Assembly: GCA_038093975.1 (NCBI GenBank)
Contig: JBBPTG010000347.1
Span: 1 to 21,880 of the forward strand
Reading direction: 5' to 3'
Length of the DNA stretch: 21,880 nt
DNA from: Chalciporus piperatus
Lineage: Eukaryota; Basidiomycota; Agaricomycetes; Boletales; Boletaceae
Below the pieces are notes generated by a model, which worked only from the letters and a program-made list of their open reading frames with translations, was not told the DNA's origin and made no database searches. Shown in pieces: positions 18,989 through 21,880 of this stretch (positions within the stretch are counted from its first letter, which is position 1; every line of letters starts with the position of its first letter). Both the position numbers and the translations under genes were made by a program.

Positions 18989-21591
18989 TCACTGTACCTA
19001 TCCTTCTTCGATCCGACATGAGTGCGTCCTTCAATATACTCATGGATTTTGGCTGTATGATAAGAGTCCTGGAGCAGCTTCACATCAGCATCCTTCTTTG
19101 GTGCTCCGTGCTTCAAGCCACGAGTGGCAGTATTGAATTCTTGTTCCATATGCTTTCCAAGGAGATTGATGACTCGAAGTGCAGGATGGAGTTTCTTAAA
19201 ATATTCCCATTGCGCATATGGGCCTTCGGATCTATATGTCACCTAGATAATAGATCAGATTGAGCCCATCCACATTCACAGCAGGAAGCTCACCTTGATG
19301 TCTTTGATGTTGTGCTCTTGAGCCATGTCAACTGGCAAGAAAGTGTCTCTCTTGCCTGCGAAGTTCACCAACAAACAATGCTCCCGTACAAATTTGCTAA
19401 GGGAGAGAATCAAACTATAACAGCAGTGAGATTAATATCAAACTGACCGTATGGCAGGTGGCCATTCCTTGTGAAGGCCCTGAAGTAGCTCCAACACTTC
19501 AATGGCATACTTGCTGTTTCCACCACCCACAAATCGATAGAGTAGAGTAGGCAGCATTGCTTCCATGAGGCCAACATCTCCATGTTTGATGGCCTGGTCA
19601 AGGAGGATATAGTGAAGGACATCACGATTCCATTGAACAGTCTGAAACTTGACCTCATCTTGTTCCTCCTCCTCATAGCTTTGCAGTTTGTCAAGTGCCT
19701 CACTTGATGCGTGTTCTTCAACCAACTTCTTCGCCAAAGAATGAAGCTCCTCAGGAGTGCGTTTGCGCAACTCAGCAAGATCCTGGACTTCGCCAACAAT
19801 GAGCCAGTCTTCCCGGATATGAGCCTCTGCGACATGATACAATGCTTCTTCAAGGTGATGGTGAAAGGGTCCTGCAGTTGCTACAGTGTGCAAACCCTTG
19901 CGACCCAAAAGAGTGAATGCCTGCTGCAAGCCACGACCTGCTGCTGTGCCAAGGTACTGCTTGTGAAGTGAGTTCGCAAAGGCCATCTGCAAGTGTAACC
20001 ATCCAAACACCAATACCATCCAATCAAGGCGATCGAAGGAGTTTGCATCTTGAGATCGATACTTGAACAAGCCTCGAAGTCGGTCAACAGTGAGCTGGTC
20101 ACCCAACCATGCAACCACCTTCTCCCTTGCCAGACGACTTTCCTTCTCGGTAGATCCCGTGAGACCTAGCTGGCGTAGGATTTCATCAACTACACGCTCA
20201 TTATCAGCATAGCTTTGCTCAGGGATATTGACAGAGCCAAGCAAATACTGCTGAGTAGCATGCTCGGGACCACAAGGTAGTGCATGTACTGGGGATGGTG
20301 GAGACAACAATGGATTGTCACGACCCTCGTACGTCTTGAGATTGAATTCAGGGGAGTCTAGGAGGATGCGAAGAACAGCGTAAATGGAATGGCGATACAC
20401 GTGAGGATAGGATTGTTGACTGATCATGAAGATATCATGGGTCGTGAGCGAGTCTTGCATGCCTCTATCTCGATACTCTTGGAGAGCCTTGTTGATGTCT
20501 GCATCCAGGTGATCAGCCTGACGTTTGATATAGACAGTCGCAGCGACGCCACTACTGAATTTATCTTTGTTGTCGAGCCGCTGAGAGAAGACTTTGAAAG
20601 GGATATTGATATTGTCATAGGAGACAAGCCACGGAAAGAGTGCCTTGAGTTCTGTGACTTCTTTCATTGCAGCTGCGGAGAGCTTCGAGACATGATTTGC
20701 TGTCCATTTGTGGCTCATCGTGATGGCCAGAGCATGCAGGGTGTCGAAGGCCTTGGCGGAGAGGCCACGGAACTTTAGATAGATGGCGAATAACTTTTGG
20801 AGACGATTGGAATGATGGCTACGGGTGTAGCATAAGATAGCGACTACGAGAAGAACAATCTATGAAGGGAATGTGTTTGGGTAGTACTCCCGCAGATGCT
20901 AGCATAATACGCATACCTTCGTCGGATTTTTCCTGCTGTTCCGTCGCTCCTGCTTCTCCGTGTACGCCGACCGGCGTAGAAGTGACCACAAGATTGGCGC
21001 AGTGGCTTCGACGTCCTCAGCGAGGTCGGCAAATGTGGTGCTCGTGTAAAACTCCTCGGAGACATCATCTGGGGTCTTCATCATGGTCGCGACATCATCG
21101 AGTTCACGATCGAGCACTTCGCGAAGGCATTGCAGAGCGAAAGCCTCCATAGTGCTCCGTGCTGCCTTCGACCGGGATTTGTGAGACGCAGTTGAGCGGG
21201 GAGGTTTCCACCAATTACGCAAAATGGTCGGGAGCTTGCTACTGCTCATCAGTGCCGTGCGCGCACCACGAACTTGTGGGTCTTTGACACAGTCAGCATC
21301 CCCCCAACTGACTGCGTGAAGAAATTGGGGCAGGGTTAGGCCGAGAGCGGACATTTGAGCAAGTACCTGCTTGACTTTAGTGGCCAAGGCTGATGGTGTT
21401 TCGACGGGCTCGTTCGCGACCGTGTCCGTGTCCGTGTGCGCGTCCGAAGAAACTGAAGGTGAGCGAGAACGTGATTGGGGGCTCGGGGGTGGTTCAGATT
21501 CGAGATCAGTGTCGTAGTCGTCATCATCATCATCTCGTGTCAAGAGATCAGCCCAGAAATTGCGATCTTCGTGTGCTGAATGGGAGGACAT
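18823..21591 (-). CDS. DUF6589 domain protein, candidate transposase
   Basis: Proposed exons on the minus strand: 21591-20917, 20859-19448, 19396-19294 and 19242-18823. Introns are 57, 51 and 51 nt with GT...AG ends, giving 869 aa. The N-terminus is acidic and Ser/Arg-rich (a run of six Asp near 20-25). The rest follows the DUF6589 family pattern as I recall it: LPQFLHAVSWGD, MEAFALQCLREVLDREL, then CYTRSHHSNRLQKL and KFRGLSAKAFDTLHALAIT, YDNINIPFKVFSQRLDN (D307), WLGDQLTVDR (D479), GPFHHHLEEA (E562), PVDMAQEHNIKDIK and EFNTATRGLKHGAPKKDADV. No function is established for this family. Spaced conserved acidic residues and co-residence with a helicase between inverted repeats suggest a DDE/RNase H-like recombinase (inference). 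The ATG at 21591 is 40 bp from the palindrome arm, so the promoter probably lies in that repeat. Confidence 0.88.
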
Positions 21592-21691
21592 GGTTCGAGC
21601 AGACTCGCAGTGATTAGATTACGACGGTACGCTACAGCGTCATCGCTAAAATTAACCGCGGCTACCTGTGACACCCCGTGACGCGTGATGG

Positions 21692-21718
21692 ATGGGGGGC
21701 CCGCCGCACGAAATGCAC
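21692..21718 (-). repeat. Right terminal inverted repeat (27 bp)
   Basis: Reverse complement of 15292-15318 with two mismatches (a c for t and a g for a). After a short divergent gap, the two ends also share a tcacgc word further inward. It lies about 100 bp upstream of the DUF6589 ATG. Confidence 0.8.
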
Positions 21719-21801
21719 TAGTCTCGGTACCAGCCGTTATGGTGACAGCTGAGTTTCAAGCTATCGGTACAGAAACGTCTCCATAACGTCTGGTGCATTT
21801 C
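21719..21801 (+). repeat. Second copy of the 83-bp end-repeat unit
   Basis: Identical at all 83 positions to 15118-15200 and in the same orientation. It forms the spacer of the palindrome and the first 9 bases of its right arm. Confidence 0.95.
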
Positions 21802-21880
21802 GTGCGGCGGGCCCCCCATCCATCACGCGTCACGGGGTGTCACAGGTAGCCGCGGTTAATTTTAGCGATGACGCTGTAGC

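Larger units (their letters stand above)
15118..21801. mobile_element. Putative two-gene DNA transposon: RecQ helicase plus DUF6589
   Basis: Seen directly: a 27-bp inverted terminal match (15292-15318 against the complement of 21692-21718, 2 mismatches), giving a unit of 6427 bp. An identical 83-bp sequence lies just outside both ends. Two genes fill the interior, convergently arranged, each starting within about 120 bp (left) or 100 bp (right) of its terminal repeat. Known: DUF6589 proteins are numerous in Agaricomycete genomes and of unknown function. Inferred: the repeats delimit a mobile element and DUF6589 is its recombinase. Target-site duplication cannot be judged, because the right end runs into a palindrome. 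Alternatively it is a subtelomere-type repeated module, since RecQ-like helicases also occur next to fungal telomeres. Confidence 0.6.
21631..21880. repeat. Perfect palindrome, 88-nt arms, 74-nt spacer, at the window end
   Basis: 21631-21718 is the exact reverse complement of 21793-21880; the arm may extend past the window. Within the spacer, 21729-21742 and 21781-21794 form a further nested inverted match with one mismatch. The arms are GC-rich and include the right terminal repeat of the element. Confidence 0.97.

Noticed and set aside
1..21880. CRISPR arrays, bacterial operons or ribosome binding sites
   Set aside because: Intron-rich eukaryotic DNA; no regularly spaced short repeats were found.

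Overview
This window is nuclear DNA of a filamentous fungus, most likely an Agaricomycete (mushroom-forming basidiomycete). The genes are densely intronic, with introns mostly 46-75 nt, GT...AG ends and CTAAT/CTAAC-like branch sites. Two gene families typical of that class are present: DUF4470 plus MYND, and DUF6589. The window opens inside one repeat and closes inside a palindrome, so it may be a whole assembly contig (inference).

Layout. (1) 1-3850: the 3' part of a chromodomain Ty3/gypsy retrotransposon, with an open pol frame, a polypurine tract and a complete 3' LTR. (2) 3851-5585: gene-poor spacer with one strong hairpin. (3) 5586-6898, plus strand: five-exon intradiol (catechol/hydroxyquinol-type) ring-cleavage dioxygenase, with a 37-bp tandem duplication across its stop codon. 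(4) 7316-10970, minus strand: three-exon DUF4470/MYND-finger protein of 1184 aa. (5) 11566-14166, minus strand: 20-exon MFS anion:cation symporter (allantoate-permease type) of 511 aa, including exons of 16, 19 and 20 nt. All 20 junctions could be placed in phase from the sequence.

(6) 15118-21880 is the most interesting part. A plus-strand, intron-rich RecQ-family helicase with all its motifs intact faces a minus-strand DUF6589 protein of 869 aa. The two genes converge and their coding ends overlap. The pair is bracketed by an inverted 27-bp terminal sequence (15292-15318 and 21692-21718, 2 mismatches) and by an identical 83-bp repeat outside each end. The right end sits in a perfect palindrome with 88-nt arms. 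I read this as a putative two-gene DNA transposon of about 6.4 kb, in which DUF6589 would be the candidate recombinase/transposase and RecQ an accessory helicase. I do not know of a described family with this composition. The helicase tail also carries a tandem triplication of an exon-intron unit, with 62-nt introns conserved in all three copies.

The dioxygenase, MYND and MFS genes look like ordinary host genes lying between the two mobile regions. Nothing in the sequence ties them into one pathway.
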